The position numbers and the translations under genes are program-made. Positions 8,344 to 20,341 of a stretch of DNA of 64,000 bases are shown here, piece by piece. Within the stretch, counting starts at the first letter, position 1. Each line of letters opens with the position of its first letter. A model generated the notes under the pieces. The model searched no databases. It was not told the origin of the DNA and saw nothing but the letters and a program-made list of their open reading frames with translations. This stretch comes from Candidatus Methylomicrobium oryzae (GTDB taxonomy: Bacteria > Pseudomonadota > Gammaproteobacteria > Methylococcales > Methylomonadaceae): the NCBI RefSeq assembly GCF_016745425.1, contig NZ_JAERVK010000018.1, positions 39,413 to 103,412 of the forward strand, read 5' to 3'.

Positions 8344-8697
8344 TCAGGTCATATTTCCCCGGAACATGAAATACACCGCACCGACCAGGCACAGCCCGGC
8401 CCATAGATAATCCAGTTTGAGCGGCTCTTTCATGTAAAGCAACGAAAAGGGCACAAAGATAGATAAGGTCACGACTTCCTGAATGATTTTCAACTGGCCC
8501 ACCGAAAACTGCCTATACCCGATCCGATTGGCGGGAACCTGCAATAAATATTCGAACAGCGCAACGCCCCAACTGAGCAGCGCTGCGACAATCCAGGGTT
8601 TGTTGCCGAGATGCTTCAAGTGCGCATACCAGGCGAAGGTCATGAAAATATTACTGCACAGAAGCAGGCCGACGGTTGCTATAAGGGGAAACGACAT
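8344..8697 (-). CDS. DUF486 family small membrane protein
   Basis: 117 residues with four hydrophobic segments (about 5-22, 35-52, 70-88, 95-112), the layout of the DUF486 family, related to the small multidrug/DMT transporter fold. Conserved features include CSNIFMTFAWYAHLK near the N-terminus, VPANRIG in the middle and the GAVYFMFR end. Its substrate is not known. It is monocistronic and convergent with the oxidase gene. Confidence 0.88.
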   Translation of the reverse strand: MSFPLIATVGLLLCSNIFMTFAWYAHLKHLGNKPWIVAALLSWGVALFEYLLQVPANRIGYRQFSVGQLKIIQEVVTLSIFVPFSLLYMKEPLKLDYLWAGLCLVGAVYFMFRGNMT

Positions 8698-8770
8698 GGA
8701 AAAAATAACGAGGTTGAAAATAAGCTTATTTTACCAGAGGCGCCAAAAGGCAAAATAATCGTCTGGAGTT

Positions 8771-8950
8771 GGCCCAGACTGTGTAAAAACTCATAGTTGA
8801 ACCCGTCGAAGATAAAAATTATCCCACTGCTCAGCTTGAGATAAGTTAATTCTCAATAATTGGTTCCACAGTGACTGTAATTTTATTTGTCATCTGGCGG
8901 ATAAAATTCCATCGGCTTTTCGTTTTTTATGTTTTTACACAGCCTCGGCC
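8771..8950. mobile_element. 180-bp MITE-like element
   Basis: The ends are imperfect inverted repeats: GGCCCAGACTGTGTAAAAAC (8771-8790) and the reverse complement of 8931-8950 (GGCCGAGGCTGTGTAAAAAC), matching at 18 of 20 positions. The core has no ORF of note. The ends containing CTGTGTAAAAAC resemble insertion-sequence termini, so this may be a deletion derivative of an IS. No clear target duplication is seen. It lies between the DUF486 gene and the FKBP gene and may influence the FKBP promoter, which must lie between 8950 and 9049. Confidence 0.55.
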
Positions 8951-9049
8951 GAGGTGAGACAAATTGCCGCAGGAGAAACCCACACTCGACCTATCAGTAT
9001 CTTTTTTTGTTACACTATTACTTCCGATAATAATTAATAAGGAGATACC

Positions 9050-9529
9050 GTGGGTAAACTTCAAACTCAAATCATTTCACTTGTGACATTGGTGCTTGTT
9101 GGTTTAACGATTGTATCCTTGGCAAATGCAACAAATCCGGAAGAGAAAAAAGCGGAAAGCGCCGCTTTTCTGGCTCAGAACGGCAAAAAACCCAATATCA
9201 TAACCACCAAAAGCGGTTTACAGTATGAAGTTTTAACAAAGGGCACCGGCACAGTTTCACCTTCCGCAACCGATAACGTAACCGTGCATTACAAGGGCAC
9301 AACCATCGACGGCAAAGAGTTTGACAGTTCCTACAGCCGCGGCGAGCCGATCACCTTTCCTTTGAATGGCGTAATCGCAGGCTGGACCGAAGGCGTCCAA
9401 TTGATGAAGGAAGGCGACAAATTCCGCCTTTATATCCCCTCCGAATTGGCTTACGGCGAACGCGGCGCCGGCCCGATCGGCCCGAACGAAGCGCTGATCT
9501 TCGACGTCGAGCTGATCAAAATCCAATAA
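9050..9529 (+). CDS. Exported FKBP-type peptidyl-prolyl isomerase
   Basis: 159 residues, GTG start at 9050 with AAGGAG upstream. A signal peptide (about 1-27, QIISLVTLVLVGLTIVSLA, cut near ANA) sends it to the periplasm. The FKBP domain covers about 55-159: GLQYEVLTKGTG, VTVHYKGTTIDGKEFDSSY, the FPLNGVIAGWTEGVQLM loop and IPSELAYGERGAGPIGPN, followed by LIFDVELIKI. It has the catalytic domain alone without the long dimerisation region of FkpA. Role: proline isomerisation in folding of exported proteins. The MITE-like element at 8771-8950 lies upstream. Confidence 0.93.
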   Translation: MGKLQTQIISLVTLVLVGLTIVSLANATNPEEKKAESAAFLAQNGKKPNIITTKSGLQYEVLTKGTGTVSPSATDNVTVHYKGTTIDGKEFDSSYSRGEPITFPLNGVIAGWTEGVQLMKEGDKFRLYIPSELAYGERGAGPIGPNEALIFDVELIKIQ

Positions 9530-9552
9530 TTCCGTAAGCAGCATGGACTTGG

Positions 9553-9581
9553 GATACGGCTTTATTGAACAAAGCCGTATC
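9553..9581 (+). terminator. Hairpin after the FKBP gene
   Basis: GATACGGCTTT (9553-9563) pairs with AAAGCCGTATC (9571-9581), 23 bases past the stop. The following sequence is only moderately T-rich. Confidence 0.5.
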
Positions 9582-9680
9582 TCTGCATTCTCCCCCCAGA
9601 CCGGGTTTCGCTAGGCTGACCCGGCCAAATCCGGATAAAATAGGCGTTTTCGCCTTTCTTCTTACCCTGCCCTATTCAAC

Positions 9681-11891
9681 ATGCCGCACTACCCGTTTTT
9701 CGCCACGACGCCGAAGGCGATGGAAGCCGTTCTCTGCGAAGAACTGAAACAGTTAGGCGCAGCCAATATCAAACCGGCACTGGCCGGCGTCGCTTTCGAA
9801 GGCGATCTCGCGACCGCTTACCGCGCCTGTCTATGGTCCAGAACCGCCAACCGCATTCTGCTGCTGCTCGGCACTTTCGAGGTCAAAAGCCAGGACGACC
9901 TTTATTACGGCGTCAAAAAAATCAATTGGTTCGAGCACATGCGGCCGGAAAACAGCTTTGCGGTCTCGTTCAGCGTGAAAAACTCCGAGGTGATTACCCA
10001 TTCGCACTTCGGAGCCCTGAAGGTCAAGGATGCGATCGTCGACCAGATGCGCGCGAAATTCCACAAGCGGCCGAATATCGCGACCGACCGGCCGGACATC
10101 CGGATCAATGTCCATCTGCAAGGCCAGAGCGCCCAGCTGAGCCTCGACCTGTCCGGCGAGAGCCTTCATCGCCGCGGCTACCGCGATATCACGATTCAGG
10201 CGCCGATCAAGGAAAACCTGGCGGCCGCGATGCTGTTGAAAAGCGGCTGGCCGGAGATTGCAAAAGCCGGCGGTACGCTGGTCGATCCAATGTGCGGCTC
10301 CGGGACCTTGCTGATCGAAGCCGCGATGATCGCGGGCGATTTTGCGCCGGGCTTGCTTCGTGACTATTACGGTTTTCTCGGCTGGAAAAAGCATGATCCC
10401 GAATGCTGGCAGGCACTTCGCGAGGAAGCCAGGCAGCGTAAACTGGCGGGTATCGACAAACTTCCGGCGATCGTCGGCTTCGACCGCGACCGCGCTTCGG
10501 TGAATGCAGCACTGACCCATATCGCGAATGCCGGCCTGCAGCACAAAATCCACGTCGAACGCCGCGATATCGGCGATGCCGGACCGGCTGCGGGCTGGCA
10601 GCCCGGACTGGTGATCTGCAATCCGCCTTACGGCGAACGCCTCGGCGATACGCAGGAAACCGCCGATCTGTATCAGCGCTTCGGCGAGACTTTAAAAGCC
10701 CGTTTCACTGGCTGGAAGGCGGCTTTGATCATCAGCGATCCGGAACTGGGCTTCCGTCTCGGTATCCGCTCGCAAAAGCCGGTCACCCTGTACAACGGTG
10801 CCTTGGAATGCAAGCTGCTGCGGATGAACATCGAACCCGAGACGTTTTTCATTCCGAAGGCAAAAACGGCTGAGGAACGTATCAGCCGAGCCGTCGAGGG
10901 CAGTCAACAGCAGACCGACGATACGGCCGGCGCCGAAATGTTCGCGAACCGCCTGCAGAAGAATTTGAAAAAGCTCGCAAAATGGGCAAAGCAGAATCAG
11001 GTCACCTGCTACCGTGTCTATGATGCGGACCTGCCCGAATTTGCGGTCGCGGTCGATCTTTACCAGGGCGAAGAAACCTGGGTCAACGTGCAGGAATACG
11101 AACCGCCGAAAAGCGTCGATCCGTTCAAGGCCGACCGCCGGCTCGCCGGCGTACTGGCCGAAATTCCGAAAGTGCTCGGTGTGCAGCGGGAAAACGTATT
11201 CCTGAAAATCCGCCGTAAACAGAAAAATACCGACCAGTACGAAAAACACGGCGAAGCCGGCCGGTTTCATATCGTCGAGGAAGGCGGCTGCAAGTTTTGG
11301 GTCAATTTCGAAGACTATCTGGATACCGGGCTGTTCCTCGATCACCGGCCGATCCGTCTCCGAATTCAAAAGGAGGCCAAGGGCAAACGCTTCTTGAACC
11401 TGTTCGCCTATACCGGCAGCGCAACCGTGCACGCAGCGAAAAGCGGCGCGATCGCAACGACCACGGTCGACATGTCGAACACCTATGTCACTTGGGCGAA
11501 ACGGAACATGGCGCTAAATGGGCTCGAAGGCGCGCATGAATTTATTCAGGCCGACTGCTTGGAATGGCTGGCCCAAGAAGCCGCGCAGCCCTATTGCCGC
11601 CAATACGATCTGATTTTTCTCGATCCGCCGACTTTTTCCAATTCCAAACGCATGGAAACCGTGTTCGACATCCAGAAAGATCATGTGCAGTTGATTGCTC
11701 AGGCCGCAACACTTCTGGATGCAAAGGGCGTATTATATTTTTCGACCAATTTCCGGCGTTTCAAAATGGATCATGAAGCGCTGCCCGATCTGCATATTCA
11801 AGACATCAGCGCGGCGACCGTCCCGGAAGATTTCGCCCGCAATCCGAAAATCCATTACTGCTGGAGGATACAAAAAACATGCGCAGAGTGA
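9681..11891 (+). CDS. rlmL: 23S rRNA methyltransferase RlmKL (bifunctional)
   Basis: 736 residues, matching the fused RlmKL enzyme (702 in E. coli). It methylates G2445 (N2) and G2069 (N7) of 23S rRNA. N-terminal THUMP region (about 40-155), then the first methyltransferase domain with the SAM motif VDPMCGSGTLLIEA and the catalytic NPPYGER (about 315), then a PUA-like linker and a second Rossmann methyltransferase (FLNLFAYTGSATVHAAKSGA and FLDPPTFSNSKRM). The last 13 bases overlap acyP in another frame. Confidence 0.96.
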   Translation: MPHYPFFATTPKAMEAVLCEELKQLGAANIKPALAGVAFEGDLATAYRACLWSRTANRILLLLGTFEVKSQDDLYYGVKKINWFEHMRPENSFAVSFSVKNSEVITHSHFGALKVKDAIVDQMRAKFHKRPNIATDRPDIRINVHLQGQSAQLSLDLSGESLHRRGYRDITIQAPIKENLAAAMLLKSGWPEIAKAGGTLVDPMCGSGTLLIEAAMIAGDFAPGLLRDYYGFLGWKKHDPECWQALREEARQRKLAGIDKLPAIVGFDRDRASVNAALTHIANAGLQHKIHVERRDIGDAGPAAGWQPGLVICNPPYGERLGDTQETADLYQRFGETLKARFTGWKAALIISDPELGFRLGIRSQKPVTLYNGALECKLLRMNIEPETFFIPKAKTAEERISRAVEGSQQQTDDTAGAEMFANRLQKNLKKLAKWAKQNQVTCYRVYDADLPEFAVAVDLYQGEETWVNVQEYEPPKSVDPFKADRRLAGVLAEIPKVLGVQRENVFLKIRRKQKNTDQYEKHGEAGRFHIVEEGGCKFWVNFEDYLDTGLFLDHRPIRLRIQKEAKGKRFLNLFAYTGSATVHAAKSGAIATTTVDMSNTYVTWAKRNMALNGLEGAHEFIQADCLEWLAQEAAQPYCRQYDLIFLDPPTFSNSKRMETVFDIQKDHVQLIAQAATLLDAKGVLYFSTNFRRFKMDHEALPDLHIQDISAATVPEDFARNPKIHYCWRIQKTCAE

Positions 11892-12148
11892 AAATCGTGG
11901 TGTCCGGCCGCGTTCAGGGCGTTTATTTCAGACTTTTTACTCAGAACAAAGCCAAACATCTGGCGATTACCGGCACGGTACAGAACCTGCCGGACGGCCG
12001 GGTCGAGATTTATGCGGAAGCCGATCCGTTAATGATCGAGAAATTCATCAAATGGTGCAACAAAGGCCCCGTCACCGCCCGCGTGGACACGATCGAAGTG
12101 ACCGATCTCGAACCGGAATTCAGCTACCAGTCCTTCGATATCATCTAA
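11879..12148 (+). CDS. acyP: Acylphosphatase
   Basis: 89 residues, the usual length. It hydrolyses acylphosphates. The phosphate loop with its Arg is VSGRVQGVYFR (family consensus VQGVGFR; here Gly is replaced by Tyr), and the conserved Asn lies in TGTVQNLPDGRVEIYAEA. It overlaps the end of rlmL by 13 bases, so the two are likely co-transcribed and translationally coupled. Confidence 0.93.
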   Translation: MRRVKIVVSGRVQGVYFRLFTQNKAKHLAITGTVQNLPDGRVEIYAEADPLMIEKFIKWCNKGPVTARVDTIEVTDLEPEFSYQSFDII

Positions 12149-12256
12149 AATTCGAGGATTTGCTGCTACGCGTTTCGCAAGGTGGGCCGGATGCGCAATC
12201 CCCGCGTCCTTTCCGCTTCAACAAATCCTTCCGCGCATCCAATCCGCCCTGCCGGT

Positions 12257-13831
12257 TTAGCTATGCTGCCGAGACCGAAGATACCGGCCGAATATCAGCA
12301 ATATCAAGAGCCCCGACCAGAGCAGCGCCGGCACCAGATGGAACCACCCTTGGTAAAAAGTCGGCTCGGGATTTTTCCGGTAGCGGACCTCATACAAGCC
12401 GCTCCAGGGCCGATAGAGCGGAGAACGCTCCAGAATTTCGCCCGACGCCAGCGCAACGGTCGAAATGCCGGTATTGGTGACCCGGAGCACCGGAATCCGG
12501 AATTCGACGCCGCGCGCCAGCGTCATGTACATATGCTGGTACGGCTCCTGCCAACTCCCATACCAGGAATCATTCGTTGCATTCACGATAAATTCGGCTC
12601 CCCGTCCGGCCAGCTCGCGCGAAAACTCGGGAAACAGGCTTTCGTAACAGATTTGCGCACCGATCTTGAAGCCGTTCCAGGTCAACAGCTCGTTCGGCCC
12701 CTTGCCGCGGGCGAACTGACCGGTTTCGGGCAGCCACTGTCGAATTTGGGGAAAGAGCCGTTCACCCGGCACGTATTCGCCGAATGCGAGCAGGATCGTC
12801 TTGCTGTAATGCGCGGCCTGGAGTTCGCCGTCCTTGTCCAGTACGAACAACGAGTTGGTCGGCAGCCGCTGCTCCAGGTCATAACCGTAAGCACCGGTAA
12901 TCAGCGGCAATTGCCTCTCGCGCAGGTATTCGCGCAGCACGGAAGGATATTCCTGCGTAATGAATTCCGGACCGAGAATCGCCGGAAATGCGGTTTCCGG
13001 CCACAAAGCGACATCGATTTTTTGATCCTGATACTTTTCTAGCGCCTGATCGGTCAGCCGTATGTAGCGCCTGAAAATTTCCTCCCGGAAGCCCTTGCCG
13101 AGCTCGGCGGCCAGCTTTTCCGAGTTTTCGATACTGGCCTGAACCAGCAGTGCGTTGATCGACGCGTCGGGTTCAGGCAGGCGATTTTTCAACCACAGTC
13201 CGCCGAAATTGAGCAGGACGAACACCGCGCCGACCGAGGCCAGCAGGATTTTGCCCCGAATGGCATGACGGTCAACCCAGGCCCAATACAAAGGCAGATT
13301 CGCGAGCAGCGTCAGCGCGCTGAGCCCCTTGAAACCGATGATCTCGGCCCACTGAAAAACCGGTACGCCCGCACCGTACCACGAATACCCGAAATTCCAG
13401 TCGAACAGCGTCAGCGAGTAGGCTTCGCACAGTATTGTGATCATCGCCATCAGCGCGAGCGAAAGCCGTTCGCCCCAATCGAAACGGCTTCTGCCCCAAA
13501 ACCAGAGGCCTCCCGCCAACGGCACGAACAAATGCGCAAGCAAGGCATACAATAGCATTCCGGCAACCGCCAAAGGCCAGGGCAAATGCGCGAACTCGTG
13601 CAATAGATAGGCGACCCAGTTGAAACCGATCAGCGTGAAGACAAAGGCGGTTAACAGGCCGCCAAGAAGCACCGGCTTGAGGGAGGTCTGGCGGCTCCAG
13701 AAGCGCCATAACGGCACGAAACAAAATAAAGCGGCCCAGGGAGGAAACGGAATGTAGCTGGTACCGATCAGAATGCCGGATAATACGGGCAACAGCCAAG
13801 GCGTATGGCGCGCGGCAGTAAAGTTTTTCAT
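12257..13831 (-). CDS. lnt: Apolipoprotein N-acyltransferase
   Basis: 524 residues (E. coli 512). It adds the third acyl chain to lipoproteins in the inner membrane, the last step before Lol sorting. About six N-terminal membrane segments (residues 10-210) are followed by a periplasmic nitrilase-like domain: Glu of LWPETAFPAI, Lys of FVLDKDGELQAAHYSKTILLAFGEY and the nucleophile Cys in GAQICYESLFPE, then NATNDSWYG. A last membrane segment lies near the C-terminus (ALLWSGLLILLIFGRYL). It is convergent with acyP. Confidence 0.96.
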   Translation of the reverse strand: MKNFTAARHTPWLLPVLSGILIGTSYIPFPPWAALFCFVPLWRFWSRQTSLKPVLLGGLLTAFVFTLIGFNWVAYLLHEFAHLPWPLAVAGMLLYALLAHLFVPLAGGLWFWGRSRFDWGERLSLALMAMITILCEAYSLTLFDWNFGYSWYGAGVPVFQWAEIIGFKGLSALTLLANLPLYWAWVDRHAIRGKILLASVGAVFVLLNFGGLWLKNRLPEPDASINALLVQASIENSEKLAAELGKGFREEIFRRYIRLTDQALEKYQDQKIDVALWPETAFPAILGPEFITQEYPSVLREYLRERQLPLITGAYGYDLEQRLPTNSLFVLDKDGELQAAHYSKTILLAFGEYVPGERLFPQIRQWLPETGQFARGKGPNELLTWNGFKIGAQICYESLFPEFSRELAGRGAEFIVNATNDSWYGSWQEPYQHMYMTLARGVEFRIPVLRVTNTGISTVALASGEILERSPLYRPWSGLYEVRYRKNPEPTFYQGWFHLVPALLWSGLLILLIFGRYLRSRQHS

Positions 13832-13959
13832 AGGATTGGCGGAATATTTCGGGCCGGCTTCGGGGCGCCGGTATTTTACCGGATATTTACCCCGTGCGGC
13901 GTGATGATTTCTTGACTGGTGCCGGAAGCCCTTAACGGCAACACCTTCCAGGACAACAG

Positions 13960-14793
13960 ATGCAGAATAAAATTTACCGGATTATCACCTCGTTGCTGCT
14001 GAGTTTATGCCTGCTCGGCCCTAAGGCCGCCACAGCAGCGCCGACTGCCCCGCTCGATTCCTGGCAATCGCCGGGGTATCTGCTGAAAAGCTTTATCGAA
14101 ATCGCGATGTTCAACGAATATTCGGCACAACCGATGGGCGTCCGCAAGTGGACGAGGCCGGTCGGCTATTATTTTGTGCACCGGGTCGGCGATCAGGCTC
14201 TGCACGAGAGATTGGCCCGAATGCATATCGAGCAGCTCGCCAAAATTACCGGCCTGGCGATGGAGCCGGCCAAAACGCCGGCATCGGCCAATCTGCTGGT
14301 CATTTTTTCGACCGAGATGCAGCTGCGGAACGAACTGCTGCAGGATTTCGGCATCCGTTCCAAACCGCAAAGGGAAGCATTGTTCCGCGACAGCGTCTGT
14401 CTCGGGCATTTCACCCCGGCAAAAGACGGCTCTATTGTCCGGGGGGTCGTACTCATTCCGGTCGACCGCGCCAACGCCCACGCCAAGCTGGTCGACTGCA
14501 TCGTCGAAGAAATTACCCAGGTTTTGGGATTGCCGAACGATTCGGACAAGGTCTTCCCTTCGATCTTCAACGACAAATCGGTCAATACCTTGCTGTCGGG
14601 GCTGGATTATCTGCTGTTGAAAATGCTCTACGATCCGCGCATCAAGTCCGGCATGAATCTTCAGGAAGCGGCGCCGGTTCTGAAGACGATCGTCGGCGAA
14701 TTCGAGCGGAACGGGTGGATCCGGAACGCCGACGCCAACGTAAGAACGGGCGGACTCTACGGATTGCTGTACGGCGGCGCAGGCGGGCTATAA
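13960..14793 (+). CDS. DUF2927 family exported protein
   Basis: 277 residues with a signal peptide (IITSLLLSLCLLGPKAATAA, cut after about 26-27). The domain pattern of DUF2927 is visible: VRKWTRPVGYYFVHRVGD, ANLLVIFSTEMQLR, a Cys-containing segment, and DCIVEEITQVLGLPNDSDKVFPSIFND, the family hallmark with an EExxQxLGLxNDS motif. Function is not known; the EExxQxLG motif recalls metallopeptidase helices but lacks the usual His pair. It is convergent with the orphan parA gene. Confidence 0.8.
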   Translation: MQNKIYRIITSLLLSLCLLGPKAATAAPTAPLDSWQSPGYLLKSFIEIAMFNEYSAQPMGVRKWTRPVGYYFVHRVGDQALHERLARMHIEQLAKITGLAMEPAKTPASANLLVIFSTEMQLRNELLQDFGIRSKPQREALFRDSVCLGHFTPAKDGSIVRGVVLIPVDRANAHAKLVDCIVEEITQVLGLPNDSDKVFPSIFNDKSVNTLLSGLDYLLLKMLYDPRIKSGMNLQEAAPVLKTIVGEFERNGWIRNADANVRTGGLYGLLYGGAGGL

Positions 14794-14820
14794 GACCGCC
14801 TGCAGCCGATGACCCCGGCA

Positions 14821-15603
14821 TTACGATTGGCCGTGAATCTCGGAGTGTAACGCCTTGAACTCTTCGGTCAGTTTATGGCCCGGCACGTAATGTACCAGCG
14901 GCTGCGCCTGACTGTGCGATTCCCGCACCTTGACCGAAGGCGAAATCATTGCAGCAAGCACCGGCAGGCCTTCGGCAACCAACTGATCGACCAATTGGCG
15001 CGGCAGGTTCGCCTGTTTCTGGAACTGATTGACCACGATTCCCTCGATCTCGAGGTTTTGATTGTGGTCGGCCTTCACTTCGCGGATCGTATTCATCAAA
15101 GTCAGCAACGAATCGCGCGAAAAAGTATCGCAGTCGAACGGTATCAGGCATTTGTCTGCTGCGATCAGCGCCGACTGACTGAAAAAATTCAGCACCGGCG
15201 GCGTATCCATGTAAACCTGGTCGAAGCCTTGCAGACTGTCCAGCGCCTCCTTCAGCTTGAAGATCTTGAAACGCGACTCGAGTTTGCTTTGCAGAGACTC
15301 CAGTTCAGGATGCGACGGAACTACATACAGATTCGGAAACGGAGTCTCATGAATAAAATTTTCCAGCCCGGAACCCGTGCTCCCTCCGAACAGCGACAGG
15401 CTCAGCGTGTCCTTGAAAAACTGCGCGAGCGTCTTTCCGCTTTCGGAAACCTTTTGACCCATCAGGTATTGCGTGGAGTTGCCCTGGACGTCCAGATCGA
15501 TTACCAGAGTCCGCTTGCCTTCGACAGCGCTGATCGCGGCCAGATTGCAGGTAATCGTGGATTTGCCGACCCCGCCCTTTTGATTGAAAATGACTCTGCG
15601 CAT
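14821..15603 (-). CDS. Orphan ParA/MinD-type ATPase
   Basis: 260 residues from the ATG at 15603 (MRRVIFNQKGGVGKST), where family members begin; a longer form from 15642 lacks a ribosome site. The deviant Walker A KGGVGKS (signature Lys present), the switch I region DLDVQGNSTQYL and Walker B VYMDTPPVLN are intact. There is no adjacent parB or cheA/B-type gene, so it is an orphan; related orphans position cytoplasmic or membrane complexes. The cargo cannot be told from the sequence. The ATG is preceded by a weak site (ACGAG). Confidence 0.85.
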   Translation of the reverse strand: MRRVIFNQKGGVGKSTITCNLAAISAVEGKRTLVIDLDVQGNSTQYLMGQKVSESGKTLAQFFKDTLSLSLFGGSTGSGLENFIHETPFPNLYVVPSHPELESLQSKLESRFKIFKLKEALDSLQGFDQVYMDTPPVLNFFSQSALIAADKCLIPFDCDTFSRDSLLTLMNTIREVKADHNQNLEIEGIVVNQFQKQANLPRQLVDQLVAEGLPVLAAMISPSVKVRESHSQAQPLVHYVPGHKLTEEFKALHSEIHGQS

Positions 15604-15674
15604 TATTTTACTCGTACCTCGAAATCCGCTGGCTGAAAGCATTATTATAATACATTAGGCGGGGCTTTTGTTGC

Positions 15675-16160
15675 CTACATGCGCACGAATGTGGTCGCAT
15701 GGCAAACCGGGCAAACCGGGATTTCGCTGGTCGTTTTGAACGCGATTTCCTTGCCGCACTCGTCGCATATAAAAGTGCCAGGAATCGTGATTTCCCCGCT
15801 CTGGTATTTGTGCACCTTGGCGCGTTCTTCGATTTCGGCCAGCTGGATGCGGGTTTTGTCCGCGACGCTCAAGAACGCGTCGAGCGCAAAATTCTCGATC
15901 AGCTCGATGTCGAATTTGAACCATTCGCCCAGTTCCTTATCATCCTGCTCGGCACTCAAATCGCGGGCCGCGCTTTCGATGTCGCGCTTCACGTACCCCG
16001 ATACCTTGTCCAGCTCTTCCTTACTCAAATCGCTGGTTTTACCGGCTTTTTCGGTCGAGATCTCGAGCGCCTCGCCGAGCGTGTGCAGGGCGTCGTCCAT
16101 CGTTTCGTAAAGGTGCTTGACAATGTCGTTGTACGCAGCGACCCATTTGTTTTTATTCAT
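15675..16160 (-). CDS. DUF1451 (YbeL-like) zinc-ribbon protein
   Basis: 161 residues from the ATG at 16160 (MNKNKWVAAYNDIVKHLYET), preceded by a GGAGAT ribosome site; eight further N-terminal residues are possible. The N-terminal two thirds are acidic and helical (VSGYVKRDIESAARDLSAEQ), the C-terminus is a zinc ribbon (CDEC and CPVC). It is divergent from leuS as in E. coli, where ybeL sits beside leuS, which supports the assignment. Function is unknown. Confidence 0.85.
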   Translation of the reverse strand: MNKNKWVAAYNDIVKHLYETMDDALHTLGEALEISTEKAGKTSDLSKEELDKVSGYVKRDIESAARDLSAEQDDKELGEWFKFDIELIENFALDAFLSVADKTRIQLAEIEERAKVHKYQSGEITIPGTFICDECGKEIAFKTTSEIPVCPVCHATTFVRM

Positions 16161-16191
16161 CGTTACATCTCCTGAAAATGACACTCTTTGA

Positions 16192-18725
<2,534 letters not shown>

Positions 18726-18726
<1 letters not shown>

Positions 18727-19217
18727 TGAAGAAGCTTTTCATTGTCTTACTGGCATGTTGGTTGAGCGCCTGCGGCTATCACTTGCGCGGGACCGAGCAA
18801 GCGGCGGTCAAATTCAAGAAGGTCTATCTTGAAGGCGCCACGGAAGCCTTGCGGGAGCAATTCGACGAAGTATTGAAACTATCGTCCGCCCGCTTGGCCA
18901 AAAGCGCGAAAGAGGCGGATCTGCACATCAAGGTGGACGATGAAAAATACAATCGCCGCGTCGTTTCGCTGAACTTCAGCGGCCGCTCTAACCAGCTGGA
19001 ATTGAGTTACCGCCTGAAATTTCAGCTGACAGGCGCCGATAATGCCCCGCTGCCCTCGAACGAACCCCTCCTGATCACGCGCGAGTTTTTCAACGACCAA
19101 CAGGACATTCTGGCGAAAAATAACGAAGAAGGCGTGATTCGGCGGGAAATGTATCGGCAGGCGGTACGTTCCATCCTCGACCGCGCGAAGGCGCAAATTC
19201 AGGCTAAAGCCAAATAA
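18726..19217 (+). CDS. lptE: LPS-assembly lipoprotein LptE
   Basis: 163 residues from the ATG at 18726, which overlaps the leuS stop. Lipobox LSAC with lipidated Cys16, followed by GYHLRG, the classic start of mature LptE. It plugs the LptD barrel and helps insert LPS into the outer membrane. The rest (YLEGATEALREQF, LSYRLKFQLTG, RREMYRQAVRSILDRAK) fits the LptE fold. Only two bases separate it from holA. Confidence 0.95.
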
Positions 19218-19219
19218 TC

Positions 19220-20242
19220 ATGCGCCTGAAGCCGGAACAGACGGCGCAGCATTTACGCGGCAACAAGCTCGCACCGGTTTATCTGGTCAGCGGCGATGAG
19301 CCTCAGCAAATCGCCGAAATCACCGATGCGATCCGCAAGGCGGCACAAGAGGCCGGCTATCTCGAGCGCGAAATTTTTTCGCAGGACAGCGGCTTTTCCT
19401 GGAACGACCTGCCGGCAGCCGCGTACGCGACTTCGCTGTTCGCGGACCGCAAAGTGATCGACCTCAGGCTGCCCTCCGGCTCTCCCGGCACCGAAGGCGC
19501 AAAGGTTCTGGCCGCCTATTGCGAACGCTTGCCCGAAGATACCCTGTTATTGATCACCTCCGGCAAACTGACCGCCGCTTCTCTGAAAACCCGCTGGTTT
19601 CAGGCCCTGGAACGCGTCGGCGTGTTCATTCAGGTCTGGCCGCTCGAAGGCGAGGATTTGCAGCGCTGGCTGCAGCAGCGGCTTCAGCTGCGTGGGATCA
19701 ATACCGACAATGAAGGCTTGAAGCTGCTTACTGGCCGAATCGAAGGCAACCTGCTGGCCGCCGCGCAGGAAATCGAAAAGCTGTACATTCTCTACGGTGC
19801 AGGCTTTCTGGATACCGTAAAGATCGCCGACGCGGTCGCGGACAGTTCGCGGCATGACGTATTCAAACTGGCCGATAGCCTGCTGGCCGGCCATCCGGGA
19901 AGAATTACCAAAATTCTGGCAGGATTGAAAGAGGAGGATGTTGCCCCTCCGGTCGTACTCTGGTCGATTACCCGAGAAGCTCGCTTGCTTTGCAAGCTCA
20001 AGCGGGAGATCGCCGCCGGCAAAAACCGGGACGCGGCGATGCAGGCGCAGCAAATCTGGGATAAGCGCAAAGCACTGGTCAGCCATGCGCTGGAGCGTTT
20101 GAGCGAAGCCGCTTTACACCGGATCCTGGTACTCAGCGCCAAAGCCGACCGCGAGATCAAAGGCCAGCAACCGGGTGATCCCTGGCAGAGCTTATTGCAG
20201 ATCTGCTTGCTGTTTACCGCGATAGGCGGATTCCAACTGTAA
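19220..20242 (+). CDS. holA: DNA polymerase III subunit delta
   Basis: 340 residues. Delta subunit of the clamp loader; it opens the beta clamp. The N-terminal region LAPVYLVSGDEPQQIAEITDA and the segment EGNLLAAAQEIEKL are conserved in HolA. There is no intact P-loop, as expected for this non-ATPase subunit. It is the last gene of the leuS operon. Confidence 0.96.
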   Translation: MRLKPEQTAQHLRGNKLAPVYLVSGDEPQQIAEITDAIRKAAQEAGYLEREIFSQDSGFSWNDLPAAAYATSLFADRKVIDLRLPSGSPGTEGAKVLAAYCERLPEDTLLLITSGKLTAASLKTRWFQALERVGVFIQVWPLEGEDLQRWLQQRLQLRGINTDNEGLKLLTGRIEGNLLAAAQEIEKLYILYGAGFLDTVKIADAVADSSRHDVFKLADSLLAGHPGRITKILAGLKEEDVAPPVVLWSITREARLLCKLKREIAAGKNRDAAMQAQQIWDKRKALVSHALERLSEAALHRILVLSAKADREIKGQQPGDPWQSLLQICLLFTAIGGFQL

Positions 20243-20341
20243 TTTAGCGCTTTCAGCTTCAGCACAGGGATTCAAAGTGCGACTACCGGGATCGACGCTA
20301 GACGAAGCGAAGCGCGTCCCCCGCACGTCATTATGGAGTTT

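Noticed and set aside
11695..12480. 261-codon plus frame across rlmL, acyP and lnt
   Set aside because: It overlaps three well-supported genes in other frames and has no family resemblance.
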